The notes under the pieces: model-generated
The model's input: the letters and a program-made list of their open reading frames with translations, nothing else
Told to the model about the DNA's origin: nothing
Database searches by the model: none
In this document: piece after piece, positions 1 to 10,400 of the stretch
Numbering within the stretch: position 1 is the first letter of the stretch
Layout: each line of letters opens with the position of its first letter
Assembly (NCBI GenBank): GCA_021797555.1
Contig: JAJZZM010000004.1
Location: forward strand, 62,001 to 126,000
Origin: Thermoplasmata archaeon
GTDB lineage: Archaea; Thermoplasmatota; Thermoplasmata; Thermoplasmatales; Thermoplasmataceae
Direction of reading: 5' to 3'
Length of the DNA stretch: 64,000 nt
Position numbers and translations under genes: made by a program

Positions 1-456
1 CCTGGTGTGGGTTCATTTGATTATGTAAATTCTATAATAATGCCGGTAAAAAATATAATATTAAATAAAATAAATGATGGTACCCCATATTTAGGAATAT
101 GCCTGGGTTTGGAAATATTATTTGAAGGTTCTGAAGAAGGTGTTTCAGAGGGGTTAAAAATATTTACCGGTAAAATAAAAAAGTTTGATAATGCAAAAAA
201 AGTGCATATGGGCTGGAATACTATTGATATAACAAATAATACATTGCTATTTAATAATATAACAAATAATTCATATTTCTATTTCATGCATTCATATTAT
301 AATGAAATTAATGATAATACAGTGGCAGAAACTGAGTTCACTGTAAAATTCTCATCAGCAATAAATAAGGATAATGTTTATGCCGTTCAGTTCCATCCCG
401 AGAAATCAGGAGAAAATGGGATAAGATTGTTAAAAAATTTCAGGGATTTAATATGA
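1..456 (+). CDS. hisH: HisH, glutaminase subunit of imidazole glycerol phosphate synthase (5' end outside window)
   Basis: Class I glutamine amidotransferase that makes ammonia for HisF in histidine biosynthesis; cytoplasmic. The window opens inside the gene at PGVGSF, a motif that lies roughly 50 residues into HisH, so the N-terminus is missing. The nucleophile elbow GICLGLE carries the catalytic Cys, and the C-terminal QFHPEKSG supplies the His and Glu of the triad. The stop overlaps the hisA ATG in ATGA, showing translational coupling. A GTG at position 7 is only an internal codon, not a start. The assignment is secure from the motifs and from the following hisA-hisF-hisIE order. Confidence 0.95.
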   Translation, partial: PGVGSFDYVNSIIMPVKNIILNKINDGTPYLGICLGLEILFEGSEEGVSEGLKIFTGKIKKFDNAKKVHMGWNTIDITNNTLLFNNITNNSYFYFMHSYYNEINDNTVAETEFTVKFSSAINKDNVYAVQFHPEKSGENGIRLLKNFRDLI

Positions 457-1136
457 TAGATATATATCCTGCAATTGATATTTATAACGGAAAGGCGGTT
501 TCATTAACTAATGGCAGCATTAAAAATAAAAACGTATACGGTGATCCTGTAGAATTTGCGATAAAATTTACTGAAAAAATAAAAAAGCTTCATGTAATAG
601 ATTTAAACGGTGCATTAACAGGAAATAAAAAAAATATAAAAATCATAAAAGAAATAATAGATAATGTAGATGCCTCTGTACAGGTTGGGGGTGGATTCAG
701 GACATTAAATGATATAAATTACGGTTACAGCATAGGCGCAGATAGCGTTATAATAGGTACATCTGCTTTAAATAATGAAATAATTAAAAATGTTTCATAT
801 AATAATATAACAGTTAGCATTGATGTTTACAACAATAATCTAAAAATTAAAGGCTGGAAGGAAGACTCATATATAAATTATAATGATTTTTATAACAATT
901 TAAATAAAAAAATTAACAGGTTTATCTATACATCCATAAAAAATGATGGTACAAAAAATATAGAAAATGTCAAAAAATTCTGGAATAATGAATATTTTAT
1001 GTATGCTGGCGGAGTCAATAAAATAAATGATATTATAAACATCAAGAATTCAGGTTTCTCCGGGGTTATAATAGGCAAAGCAATATATGAAAACAATATA
1101 AAAATGGAGGATTTAATATGCCTGCAAAAAGAATAA
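453..1136 (+). CDS. hisA: HisA, ProFAR isomerase
   Basis: Phosphoribosylformimino-5-aminoimidazole carboxamide ribotide isomerase, the fourth step of histidine biosynthesis. It is a 227-residue (beta-alpha)8 barrel, slightly short for the family. The N-terminal PAIDI places the catalytic Asp at residue 9, and SIDV gives the second at about 124. QVGGGFR and a later GVIIGKAIYE are the two phosphate-binding repeats expected in HisA/HisF barrels. It starts at an ATG overlapping the hisH stop by 4 nt and ends 19 nt inside hisF. The known alternative, a bifunctional PriA, cannot be excluded from sequence alone, but a separate Trp-pathway role is not suggested here. Confidence 0.95.
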   Translation: MIDIYPAIDIYNGKAVSLTNGSIKNKNVYGDPVEFAIKFTEKIKKLHVIDLNGALTGNKKNIKIIKEIIDNVDASVQVGGGFRTLNDINYGYSIGADSVIIGTSALNNEIIKNVSYNNITVSIDVYNNNLKIKGWKEDSYINYNDFYNNLNKKINRFIYTSIKNDGTKNIENVKKFWNNEYFMYAGGVNKINDIINIKNSGFSGVIIGKAIYENNIKMEDLICLQKE

Positions 1137-1870
1137 TAGCAGCACTGGATGTAATCAATAACTCTGTTGTCAAAGGCATAAATTTTGAAAACATAAAAAA
1201 TGTTGATAACCCTGTTGAACTTGCAAAGAGGTATGAAATGGAGGGCATAGATGAGATAGTATTCCTGGATATTACTGCAACGAATGAAAAAAGGAATATA
1301 TTAAAAAATTTAGTAAAAAATGTAGCGTCAGAAATTTATATTCCATTTACAGCCGGCGGTGGAATAAACTCGGTAGAAAATGCATTGGATATAATAAGAA
1401 ACGGCGCAGATAAAATATTTATTAATACATATGCTATAGAAAACCCGGCAATAGTTAGAAAATTATCTGATGTTCTTGGTTCCGCAAATACTGTAGTAGC
1501 AATAGATGCAAAATATGAAAATAATAATTATTATGTATATTCACACGGTGGAAAAATAAATACAGGTAAAAATGTAATAGAATGGGCAAAAAACGTTGAT
1601 GATTACGGTGCAGGTGAAGTATTAATAACATCAATAAATTCTGATGGCACAATGAAAGGCTATGATAATAATCTAATAGAATTATTAAGCAATAAAATAA
1701 ATATACCGGTAATAGCCTCAGGTGGTGCCGGAAAGCCAGAGGATTTTTTAAATGCTTTTAAATCAGGAGCAGATGGTGCATTAGCAGCGTCAGTATTCCA
1801 TTATAAAAAATACAGCGTAAAAGAAATTAAAAATTATTTAAAGGAGAATGGTATAAATGTCAGGTTATGA
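1118..1870 (+). CDS. hisF: HisF, cyclase subunit of imidazole glycerol phosphate synthase
   Basis: Partner of HisH: it joins ammonia to PRFAR, giving IGP and AICAR. The 250 residues match the family length. The catalytic aspartates fall exactly where expected, D11 in AALDV and D130 in VAIDAK. FTAGGG at about 77-82 and ASGGAGKPED near residue 200 are the phosphate loops. GGAGG lies about 8 nt before the ATG, and the gene begins inside the end of hisA, so it is a translationally coupled member of the his operon. Its end overlaps the start of hisIE. Confidence 0.96.
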   Translation: MPAKRIIAALDVINNSVVKGINFENIKNVDNPVELAKRYEMEGIDEIVFLDITATNEKRNILKNLVKNVASEIYIPFTAGGGINSVENALDIIRNGADKIFINTYAIENPAIVRKLSDVLGSANTVVAIDAKYENNNYYVYSHGGKINTGKNVIEWAKNVDDYGAGEVLITSINSDGTMKGYDNNLIELLSNKINIPVIASGGAGKPEDFLNAFKSGADGALAASVFHYKKYSVKEIKNYLKENGINVRL

Positions 1871-2471
1871 TTTAAAGTTTGATGAAAATAGTTTAATACC
1901 TGTAATAATACAGGATTATGATAATAATGAAGTTTTAACATTAGGATACATGGATATAAATGCTTTTAATAAAAGCATTGAAACTGGATATGTACATTAT
2001 TATTCAAGGTCCAAGGAAAGAATACGGATAAAGGGCGAGGTAAGTGGAAATACACAGGAAATAAAAAATATAATGATAGACTGCGATAATGATTCCCTAC
2101 TGATTAAGGTCATACAGAAGGGCAATGCATGCCACCTGGGCAATAAAAGCTGCTTCAGGAATTTAGATGAAAAAATAAATAAAAATTATATAGATTATTC
2201 TTTAGAGGTTTTATTAAACCTTGAGGATCTAATTTATAAAACAAAGGAAAATCCCAGGGAAAATTCATACACAACATATTTATTTAATTCCGGAGAAGAG
2301 AATATAAGGAAAAAGGTAGGCGAAGAAGCTGTTGAAACAATTCTGGCAAAAACAAATGATCGGATAATATATGAAACATCTGATTTACTATACCATTTAC
2401 TTGTTTATTTATCCTACAATAATATAAAAATATATGATATCATGAACGAATTAAATAAAAGAAAAAAATAA
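1857..2471 (+). CDS. hisI: HisIE, phosphoribosyl-AMP cyclohydrolase / phosphoribosyl-ATP pyrophosphatase fusion
   Basis: Bifunctional enzyme for the second and third steps of histidine biosynthesis. Residues 1-105 form the HisI cyclohydrolase: the metal motifs DCDND (about 75-79) and CHLGNKSC (92-99) are intact, while the usual W of the LWxKGETSG motif is changed (RIKGEVSG). The C-terminal 95 residues are the HisE pyrophosphatase, with EEAVET and ETSDLLYHLLVYL, an all-alpha NTP-pyrophosphatase signature. AAGGAGA stands about 11 nt before the ATG. It is the last gene of the his operon visible here and is followed by a convergent 236-nt gap with no recognised element. Confidence 0.95.
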   Translation: MSGYDLKFDENSLIPVIIQDYDNNEVLTLGYMDINAFNKSIETGYVHYYSRSKERIRIKGEVSGNTQEIKNIMIDCDNDSLLIKVIQKGNACHLGNKSCFRNLDEKINKNYIDYSLEVLLNLEDLIYKTKENPRENSYTTYLFNSGEENIRKKVGEEAVETILAKTNDRIIYETSDLLYHLLVYLSYNNIKIYDIMNELNKRKK

Positions 2472-2707
2472 TTAACTGAATGGAATATATACATAAAAAA
2501 TTTTATTAAATTATCCTGGATAATACAATAGGAATTTAATAATACAGCTGTGTTTGTATTATTAATATTATTTCTTATTTCGTATATTATTAAATATTTT
2601 TTTTATCTTTATCTGAATTTTCAGGACGTTTTAAATTCAATTTTAAATCGTTTAATGCATACATAAATCAAAAATATAATAATATTTAATTATTTATTAA
2701 TAAAATA

Positions 2708-4354
2708 TTACTGGTTATCCTTCCAGTCCTTTGCCCCTTCCTTTGTATAAAGTTCTTCTGTGAAATCCTTATGTATAAACTGTTTTTTAAATCCTGATAA
2801 AACACCAAGTGGATATATTACAAAGATACAGAAGAGAAATGTTATCAACGTTCCTTCCAAGTAACCGAAATATTGTGGGAATATCGCTGAGGATAATCCG
2901 TCGTGGCTTGTTGCAACCATAAATGTTACAAATGCTATAAATAAAACATACCATATTACATTTTTTGCACCTATTTTTACCTTGGATATTATACCGAATA
3001 ACACTGCCCCTGCTGCTATTAATAAAACCGCATACGGCTCAGAAGGCCAGCCTGTCCAGAATACGATCAGGCCTGATGCACCTGTTGCTAAAGGCGCTAC
3101 TATATTCATACCCCTAACCATGTCCTCCTTTTTAGTTATTCCCTGCCTTCTTGTCACAATCAATGCTATTGGCGTTGCAATTAGACCTATATAACCGGCC
3201 GCCGTGGCATCATCAATAAATGTATATATGCTTGGGTCCGGTGCTGCTACAAATACAAGCAATACACCGACAACTGCGAATATCAGCAATGAAACCAAGG
3301 GTATATGGTGTTTCTCATCTATTGTTTTTAATGATTTGCTTATATATCCAGATCTTCCCATTGAGAATAAAACCCTTGTTCCACTGCCCAAGTATATATA
3401 ACCGGTTACAAATGGGGCCAAAACTCCTGTAACAACTGCTGCTATAAATACAAACATATTTGTCTGCCTTCCAAGTATAAAGAAAGGGTTATCTCCGTGG
3501 AAAGCTGGAACAAGCTGGTTGAAATGCCCTGGTAATACATTGAGCAGTGACCAGTTTGTACCCATAAGAATTGCAAATGCAACACTTATATAAATTAACG
3601 TTTCAAGGAATATTACCAAACCTATGGCTCTTGGTATTTTATCTTTCATGTTTGTTTCTTCAGCCAAATCTGGAATAACCCTTATAGCACCGAAATCATA
3701 CATTGCAAATGGCATTATTGCAAATATTGCTGTAGGCCCATATGGAAAAACTCCATATGCAGATAAATTATGATAATCAAATACAAAGAATATCAATCCC
3801 AAGGACATTGCCAGATAGAAGAATATTTTTACAATACCAGTATATAATGATGACCTGCCAAACTGTTTCACACCGTAGTAATTAAAAGGTATTAAACCAA
3901 CCATCAGTAAAAGTCCTACACCGGCACCTATATATGTTGGCGCACCCGTTACTGTTAAAAATATAGGATCAAAATAGTTAAAACCAGCTACAATTGCTAT
4001 AACCTCAATAGGTGGTATAAAAATATACCATATAATATCTGACATTGCGTTAATAATGTTTGTCCACCGGCCGTGCGTGTATATTGTATACCTTGTTGGT
4101 CCACCGGCCTCAGGATATACCTTTGCCAGTTCCATATAGCTAAAACCAACAGATGAATATATTATGGCGCCAAGAACAAATGCAAGTATTGCTTCAGGTC
4201 CTGCACCGGCAACCATTGTAACTGTACCAAACAATGCACCGTTACCGAATGATCCGACCAAACCTATCATTAGCATTTCATTAAATGTTAGATCTTTTTT
4301 TAGTCTGGGCTTTCTCTTTAATATATTATGTTTTGTAGTGTTTATGTTTTCCAT
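2708..4354 (-). CDS. APC-family amino acid permease
   Basis: 548-residue integral membrane protein, probably an amino acid or amine importer driven by the steep proton gradient of an acidophile (inference). A short basic N-terminus is followed by LMIGLVGSFGNGALFGT, the glycine-rich first helix of APC transporters, then GFSYMELAKVYPEAGGPTRY, the conserved family region after helix 2. Around a dozen or more hydrophobic segments follow. The C-terminal 30 residues are hydrophilic and charged. Substrate cannot be read from the sequence. It is convergent with hisIE, and its own TATA-like element lies about 25 nt upstream of the ATG. Confidence 0.88.
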   Translation of the reverse strand: MENINTTKHNILKRKPRLKKDLTFNEMLMIGLVGSFGNGALFGTVTMVAGAGPEAILAFVLGAIIYSSVGFSYMELAKVYPEAGGPTRYTIYTHGRWTNIINAMSDIIWYIFIPPIEVIAIVAGFNYFDPIFLTVTGAPTYIGAGVGLLLMVGLIPFNYYGVKQFGRSSLYTGIVKIFFYLAMSLGLIFFVFDYHNLSAYGVFPYGPTAIFAIMPFAMYDFGAIRVIPDLAEETNMKDKIPRAIGLVIFLETLIYISVAFAILMGTNWSLLNVLPGHFNQLVPAFHGDNPFFILGRQTNMFVFIAAVVTGVLAPFVTGYIYLGSGTRVLFSMGRSGYISKSLKTIDEKHHIPLVSLLIFAVVGVLLVFVAAPDPSIYTFIDDATAAGYIGLIATPIALIVTRRQGITKKEDMVRGMNIVAPLATGASGLIVFWTGWPSEPYAVLLIAAGAVLFGIISKVKIGAKNVIWYVLFIAFVTFMVATSHDGLSSAIFPQYFGYLEGTLITFLFCIFVIYPLGVLSGFKKQFIHKDFTEELYTKEGAKDWKDNQ

Positions 4355-4375
4355 AATAGGGTATTATTGTATTGT

Positions 4376-4386
4376 ATTATATTATG
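4376..4386 (-). promoter_or_regulatory. TATA-like box for the APC permease
   Basis: An A/T-only stretch (TATTATATTAT on the plus strand) is centred about 26 nt before the permease ATG on the minus strand. There is no Shine-Dalgarno between it and the start, so a leaderless transcript is likely. The call rests on spacing and composition only. Confidence 0.4.
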
Positions 4387-4496
4387 ATTTTCAAAAAGGT
4401 TAAAATATAATGAAACAAAAACTGCAAAATTGGTATTTATAAAAATATATTTATATTAATATATTATAATTTTAAAATGTGTAACATAATTATTTA

Positions 4497-5531
4497 TCAG
4501 TGTGCGCCAGGTGGAAATATAATACTGTCAAAATCGTGGTACGCTGTTTCATCAAATCTCAATAGATCCGGATTTACATTTTTTTCTACAGCAAGGTAAT
4601 ATGCAAAATAATACAGTGGTACAATGTTTAATACTGGATCCAGATATTCATCAAGTTCCGGAGTATTAATGTTGAAATCACCGTCGCCATTTACTGTTAA
4701 TGTTTTTGTTTTAACAACTTTACATGCATTTACAATATCCTTTTGCCTTGGACTCACAGTTTTATTATTTAATATTATTAATAAGGATTTATCATCTATT
4801 ATTGATGTGCATCCATGATTAAATTCTTCTAGTTCTATTCCCTCTGAATTTATATGTGTTGATTCCTTTAATTTCTGTGCGACTTCACGTGCAACCGGGT
4901 ATTCAGGGCCTGCACCAAGAACAAATATTGCATTTACATATGATAATTCTTTTGCAATTTTATGCATTTTATCATCCATTGTTTTTATTAAATCTTTTAT
5001 TATATCTATTATTTTATTTATATTTATATCTAGATGTGAATAATTTTTTGCTATATACATTGAGGCTATTGCATTATCAAAAAATGATTTTGTATTGCAT
5101 AATGATTTGTCGTCGGAATCTATTATTATGCTTTTATCTGATATTTTATCCATGGGTGTATCCTTATAATGTGTTATTCCGGCAACATATGCATATTTTT
5201 TAAAATATATCATTGAATCTATACTTGATTTTGTCTTCCCGCTGTTTGATATTCCTATTAATGTTCCATGTGATGGTAATTCATAATTTAATAATTCATA
5301 TGATTGTATAAATTTATAATCAAGGTTTGTTTTTTTTAAAAAACCCGCACCTATCTGTGCGGCATGGTAGGCTGTTCCATTTCCTGTAAAAATCAATGGT
5401 GAATTCAAAAATGAATAATCAAGATTTTCCATAACATTTCTTGTTATATCCAATGATTCCGGTGTTTCTCTCATCATATCGTACATAAAATACGGATGCT
5501 TATTTCTCTTTTCAGGTATTATATCGGTCAT
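4497..5531 (-). CDS. Double-SIS-domain sugar-phosphate isomerase (GlmS isomerase-like, no glutaminase domain)
   Basis: 344 residues with two SIS domains. The N-terminus HPYFMYDMMRETPES resembles the linker before the isomerase half of glucosamine-6-phosphate synthase. SIS 1 (about 40-180) shows GNGTAYHAAQIG and ISNSGKTKSS, the phosphosugar loop. SIS 2 (about 200-330) shows LGAGPEYPVAREVAQKLKES and ELEEFNHG, the latter near the catalytic Glu/His of GlmS. The N-terminal Cys-dependent glutaminase of GlmS is absent, so the enzyme must use free ammonia, another amidotransferase, or act as a deaminase or plain isomerase (AgaS/FrlB-like). It stands alone between the permease and the chelatase operon. 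Confidence 0.82.
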   Translation of the reverse strand: MTDIIPEKRNKHPYFMYDMMRETPESLDITRNVMENLDYSFLNSPLIFTGNGTAYHAAQIGAGFLKKTNLDYKFIQSYELLNYELPSHGTLIGISNSGKTKSSIDSMIYFKKYAYVAGITHYKDTPMDKISDKSIIIDSDDKSLCNTKSFFDNAIASMYIAKNYSHLDININKIIDIIKDLIKTMDDKMHKIAKELSYVNAIFVLGAGPEYPVAREVAQKLKESTHINSEGIELEEFNHGCTSIIDDKSLLIILNNKTVSPRQKDIVNACKVVKTKTLTVNGDGDFNINTPELDEYLDPVLNIVPLYYFAYYLAVEKNVNPDLLRFDETAYHDFDSIIFPPGAH

Positions 5532-5586
5532 AACTACTGTATTTATGAATTATTTATATTTATTTCTAAAATAAATTTTTATGAAA

Positions 5587-7440
5587 TTAATTTATTTTTA
5601 TATCACGGATATTATTTATCAATTTGCCATTAGAATATTCTGCAATTAATCTATTGTATGATGGCAAATATTCATTTGTTTCTGTATTTATTATATATAA
5701 ATTTGATACATTTTTTATTTTTCCTGATATCTCTTTCAAATCACTGTATGGATTGTTATTAAATATATTTCCCCTGCCATCTGTTATTAATATGCTTAAG
5801 GTTTTTATTTTTTCATATGCCGATAACGTGTATATATTATATAATGCATCATATAATGGTGTTTTACCTGAACTTTTTATATTATTTATTTCGTTTTCCA
5901 GTTCTGTAAAATTCTTTGAAAAATTTAAAATAAGCTTTGAATTGTTACCGGAAAATGATAATAATGCAACTTTACTTCTTATTAAATACATCTTTTTTAA
6001 TAATAGATTTGAAATATCCTTTGCAATATTTATTCTAGAATTAAAATTCATAGATTTACTTGAATCTATTGCTATTATAACTGGAATTGAGCCTTTAGAA
6101 TGAACATCTTTCATTATAATTGCATTATAATTAATTTTTTTATACCCTGATATGCCTGAATTTAATATGGAAGATCTCAAATCAATCTTTTTGCCATTTT
6201 TAATTCCCATATTTTTATAAGTATTTGAAATACCAGATTTTCCTGATTTTTTTGTTTTAATTTTACGGTTTATATTTAATTCCATATTTTTTATACCATC
6301 CTCATTGCTTTTTTTATCCTTATTATCCTTATTATTCCGACCACCTGAACTATTATTGTCCCTGTTATTATCCTGACTATAATTATTATTTAAATTGTTA
6401 TTATATTTGCTTTTGTTTTCATTATTTTCATTGTTATTATTTTCATTATTTTCTCCATTATTAAAGTTATAGTCGGGTTTGCTTTTTCCCTTTTCCTTTA
6501 ATCTATGGTTTAACGCAAATTCTAAAGCCTTTTTTACATCCTCTGAATTTACATTTTTCCTGTTATTATATGCTGCTATTGCCTTTGAAGCTTTTATTGT
6601 GCTTATCATTGTTCTATTGCTCAATGAATTTTTTATAATAATTTCGGCTATGAACTTTAAATATTTATCCTCTATGCTTACGTCATTTAATATAGATATT
6701 GCATTTTTTATCCTATTTTTTATTTTGTTGTCTTTATCCTTATATTTTTCAATAAATTTTTCAGGATTTAAATCAAATTCCTCAACTCTTTTTGATATTT
6801 CTATTAATTTTTCAGGTTCATCCGGCAATTTTCCCTCAACCGATATACCGAATCTATCCAGCAACTGTGGCCTTAATTCACCCTCTTCAGGATTCATTGT
6901 ACCTACTAAAATAAATCCTGCAGGATGTATATACGATACACCTTCACGCTCAACTATGTTTATTCCTGATGCTGCAGAATCAAGTATTGAATCAACTATT
7001 GAGTCATCTAATAAATTGACCTCATCTATATACAGAATCCCCCTGTTAGCTTCACCAAGCAGACCCTCCCTTAAAACTGCCTTTCCTTTAATAGCATTTT
7101 TAATATCCAAGGACCCGACAACACGATCCAAGGTTGCACTATTAGGTAAATTAATTATTTTTATTTTTATCTTTTCTATTACTAAATCATTATTTTTTTT
7201 CCTTTCTAGGCATTCATCACACAAATTGCCATCAGGGGAACAGTGAAATCTGCAGTTTTTAACCGCGTTTATTTCAGGCAATATTGCAGATAAAGACCTT
7301 ACCATTGTAGACTTTGCTATGCCTTTGGGCCCTGTTATTAAAATGCCACCAATTTTTGGGTCTATTGCATTTATTATTAATCCCAACTTCATATCATCGT
7401 CATCAACTATTGCAGAAAACGGAAATTCATATGTTCTCAT
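5587..7440 (-). CDS. ChlI/ChlD-type chelatase AAA+ ATPase with C-terminal VWA domain
   Basis: Motor subunit of a class I metal chelatase. Residues 1-330 are a BchI/ChlI AAA+ module with Walker A GPKGIAKST near 40, a family-typical cysteine cluster (HCSPDGNLCDEC, about 65-77) and Walker B GILYIDEVN near 135. A low-complexity linker dominated by Asn follows (about 345-400). The C-terminal 170 residues are a von Willebrand A domain with the MIDAS motif DSSKS near 450. It fuses the I and D subunits. Its ATG overlaps the cobN stop by 4 nt behind GAGGGTG, so the two are made together; the partner points to cobalt insertion into corrin precursors. Confidence 0.9.
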   Translation of the reverse strand: MRTYEFPFSAIVDDDDMKLGLIINAIDPKIGGILITGPKGIAKSTMVRSLSAILPEINAVKNCRFHCSPDGNLCDECLERKKNNDLVIEKIKIKIINLPNSATLDRVVGSLDIKNAIKGKAVLREGLLGEANRGILYIDEVNLLDDSIVDSILDSAASGINIVEREGVSYIHPAGFILVGTMNPEEGELRPQLLDRFGISVEGKLPDEPEKLIEISKRVEEFDLNPEKFIEKYKDKDNKIKNRIKNAISILNDVSIEDKYLKFIAEIIIKNSLSNRTMISTIKASKAIAAYNNRKNVNSEDVKKALEFALNHRLKEKGKSKPDYNFNNGENNENNNNENNENKSKYNNNLNNNYSQDNNRDNNSSGGRNNKDNKDKKSNEDGIKNMELNINRKIKTKKSGKSGISNTYKNMGIKNGKKIDLRSSILNSGISGYKKINYNAIIMKDVHSKGSIPVIIAIDSSKSMNFNSRINIAKDISNLLLKKMYLIRSKVALLSFSGNNSKLILNFSKNFTELENEINNIKSSGKTPLYDALYNIYTLSAYEKIKTLSILITDGRGNIFNNNPYSDLKEISGKIKNVSNLYIINTETNEYLPSYNRLIAEYSNGKLINNIRDIKIN

Positions 7441-10400
7441 TCATTTTCACCCTCAATTTCCATATATTCATTTTCTAATTTATTTTTAATGTCATCATCT
7501 GCATTCCATATATTCCTTTTATACGCCTCAATCAATCTTGATGTTATTTCAGACAATGCCCATGGATTTTCGTTTTTAAACCATTCCTTCATATCATTAT
7601 TTAAAACAAATTTATTTGCTATATTATTAAATATATTGTCATTAACCATTTTTGTTGTGGCAGCCCAGCCATATAAATGCTCTATTTTTTTAAGCATTTC
7701 AGTGGCACCACGATAGCCGAAATTTTTCTGTGCATTGATCCATGAATCATTTAGCAATTTCCCAATAGCAGTTCTTTCTATTTCCTCTTTCATTGTCCTT
7801 ACTTTTGGCTTGTTTGGATTAAATGTATCCTCAAACATCAAATTTGGTTTAGAACCTGATTTTTTAGCCATTAAATAAAAACCTCCGGCATATGAATAAT
7901 TGCAGGAATCGTCATTTATATCTATTTCATCTATTTCACGTTTATGTACTATTGTTTCTATATTCTTCGATATAGATAATAATTCATTTTTCGATTCCTT
8001 TCCAAAATTATTATTCCCATATGAATAGCCCATCCATTCAATAAAAACATCCGCCAGATCATTTTCAGTTTTCCATTTTGATGATTCTATGGCATTGCTT
8101 ACACCGGAACCATATGATCCGGGCTTTGATGAGAATACCCTGTATAAATGGTTATATTTTTTATAATGTTTTATTATATAATTTGTATCCTCATCTTCAT
8201 TTAAATTTGCAACCTTTTTTACTGCCATGTCTATCAATTCTATTATATTAAATAAATTATCACGGACTATTCCACTTGATTCAATTACAACATCAATTCT
8301 TGGCCTCTTTAAAACGTCTAAGGATATTACTTTAACATCCTTTATTTTTTTTGTGCCCTCCTGCCATACCGGCTCTACACCTATTGTATATAAAATCTGT
8401 GAAATTAATTCGCCATCGGATCTATAAGCATCCGTAGACCACAGAACAAATCCTATAGTTTCCGGGAATTTGTTATCTTTTTTGTATTCATTTTCAATTA
8501 ATTTATTTGCAAGTATGACACCTATCTGCCATGCAGAATAGCTGGGTATTTTAAATGGGTCAACCGCATAGAAATTCCTACCTGAAGGCAGAACATCATA
8601 TCTCCCCCGGGATAATGAACCTGATACCCCTGATTCTATATATTCACCGTTTAATGCCTTTAATAAATTTATTTTTTCATTTTCAGGTGAAAATTTCAAT
8701 TTGTTTATAATATCTTTTTCAGGTTCATTTATGTCATTATTATTTTTTAAATAATCATTTATAATTTCCTTGGCTTTGTCCTTCCCGTATTTTTTATATA
8801 ATGAATCATCAAATCTTGTTGCTGTTATAACATAATCGGATATATCATTGTCATCTATATTATTTGAATAAACATATAATCCTTTGGATATTATTGAATC
8901 CTTAAATAAATTTAATCTGTGCTCTATTTCATGTGTGGCCTTATGGTAATCATCGAAATCTATTGTTAATCCTATTTTTGATGTTATATCTTTTATTTCA
9001 TTTATTATCATATTTTCCCGGGCTTCATTCTCTGCCTTCTCTGATTCCTCATAGTCATCTATTAAATCTTCCAGCTTTTTTACATCATCGGGCACATCAT
9101 CATATTCTGTGGGTGGCGTTATGTAATCCAATAATACGGCATAGCTTCTTCTCTTTGCTATTATTCCTTCGCCTGGCACATTTGTTGAATATAAATATAA
9201 ATTTGGCATCTCACCTATAGAAATTTCAGGAAAATCGGATGGTGACAACCCCAATCCCTTGCCCGGTGTAAATTCCAGTGTTCCGTGTGTACCCACATGA
9301 ATTATAGCATCCGCCTTAAATATATTCTGAATATATTTATAGAAGGCTAACCAGTAATGTGTTACTGGCGTTAAGGAATCATGTATTGTTCTTATGCTGT
9401 TGGCATTGTCTGAAAACGTTATCCTTTTTGGCTGTATTCCGATAAATACATTATTAAACAATATGCCGGTTATGTAAAAATTATTGTTTAAAACCATGTA
9501 ATCTCTTTCATTGTTTATGTTTCCCCACTTATTTATAATCATTTTTCTTGAATCTTCAGGAATTTCCGAAAATATTTTATTATATTCATTTAAATTCATT
9601 TTATAAACATAACCGTTTTTATTTATTATATCATCTATAGATGTCCATTTTCCTTCAGGTATTGCCTTCTTATCCATTATAATTTTTATTAATGATTCAC
9701 CGTTATCAGGCACATCATTAATATTATAGCCATTATTTTTCAGTATTTTCATTATGTTTGTTACAGAATTCAATGTGTCCAGGCCCGTAGCAGTACCAAT
9801 ATTTGCCTCTAAATCCTTAAATGAAGAGCCTGAATGCAGTATAATAGCTATTTTTTTATCATAATTATTTTTATATTTTAAATTGATCCAATTATTTATT
9901 CTATTTACCATGTAATTTACCTGTTCTTTAACAGGAATTAATTCACGGAATACTGTATTTTTTTCGGTTACTTTTTTGATTAATCCTATTAATACTGGCT
10001 CTATTGTGCCATCCATTTCAGGAAGCATCGCACTCATTATTGTTGATACAACATCCAGTCCAGAAGAATCGATCCACTCATTATATTCCTTATAATAATA
10101 GATTAAACCCTGAAATACCGGAACATCTAACTTTAATAATGTTGATTTGTCCTCTTTTTTAATTAATGAAAATGATAATAAATTTATTACGGAATCAACA
10201 ATTTTTTTATTATTATGATAAAAATATTCATTTATGCATTCCTCTGCACTTTTTATATTCCTGGATTTATCACCGAATCCATTTGTAAATACAGGTATTG
10301 CCGATATATTTTTTTCATTTAATTTATCTATAATATAATTTATTATTTTTGTATCGTTATCAACCCATGCCGTTCTATAAAATAATATTCCGACCTTTTT

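Noticed and set aside
6479-7246. 255-codon open frame opposite the ChlI/D gene
   Set aside because: The minus-strand gene has AAA+ motifs and a VWA domain. The plus-strand frame is Phe/Ser/Ile-rich, typical of the reverse of Asn/Lys/Asp codons.
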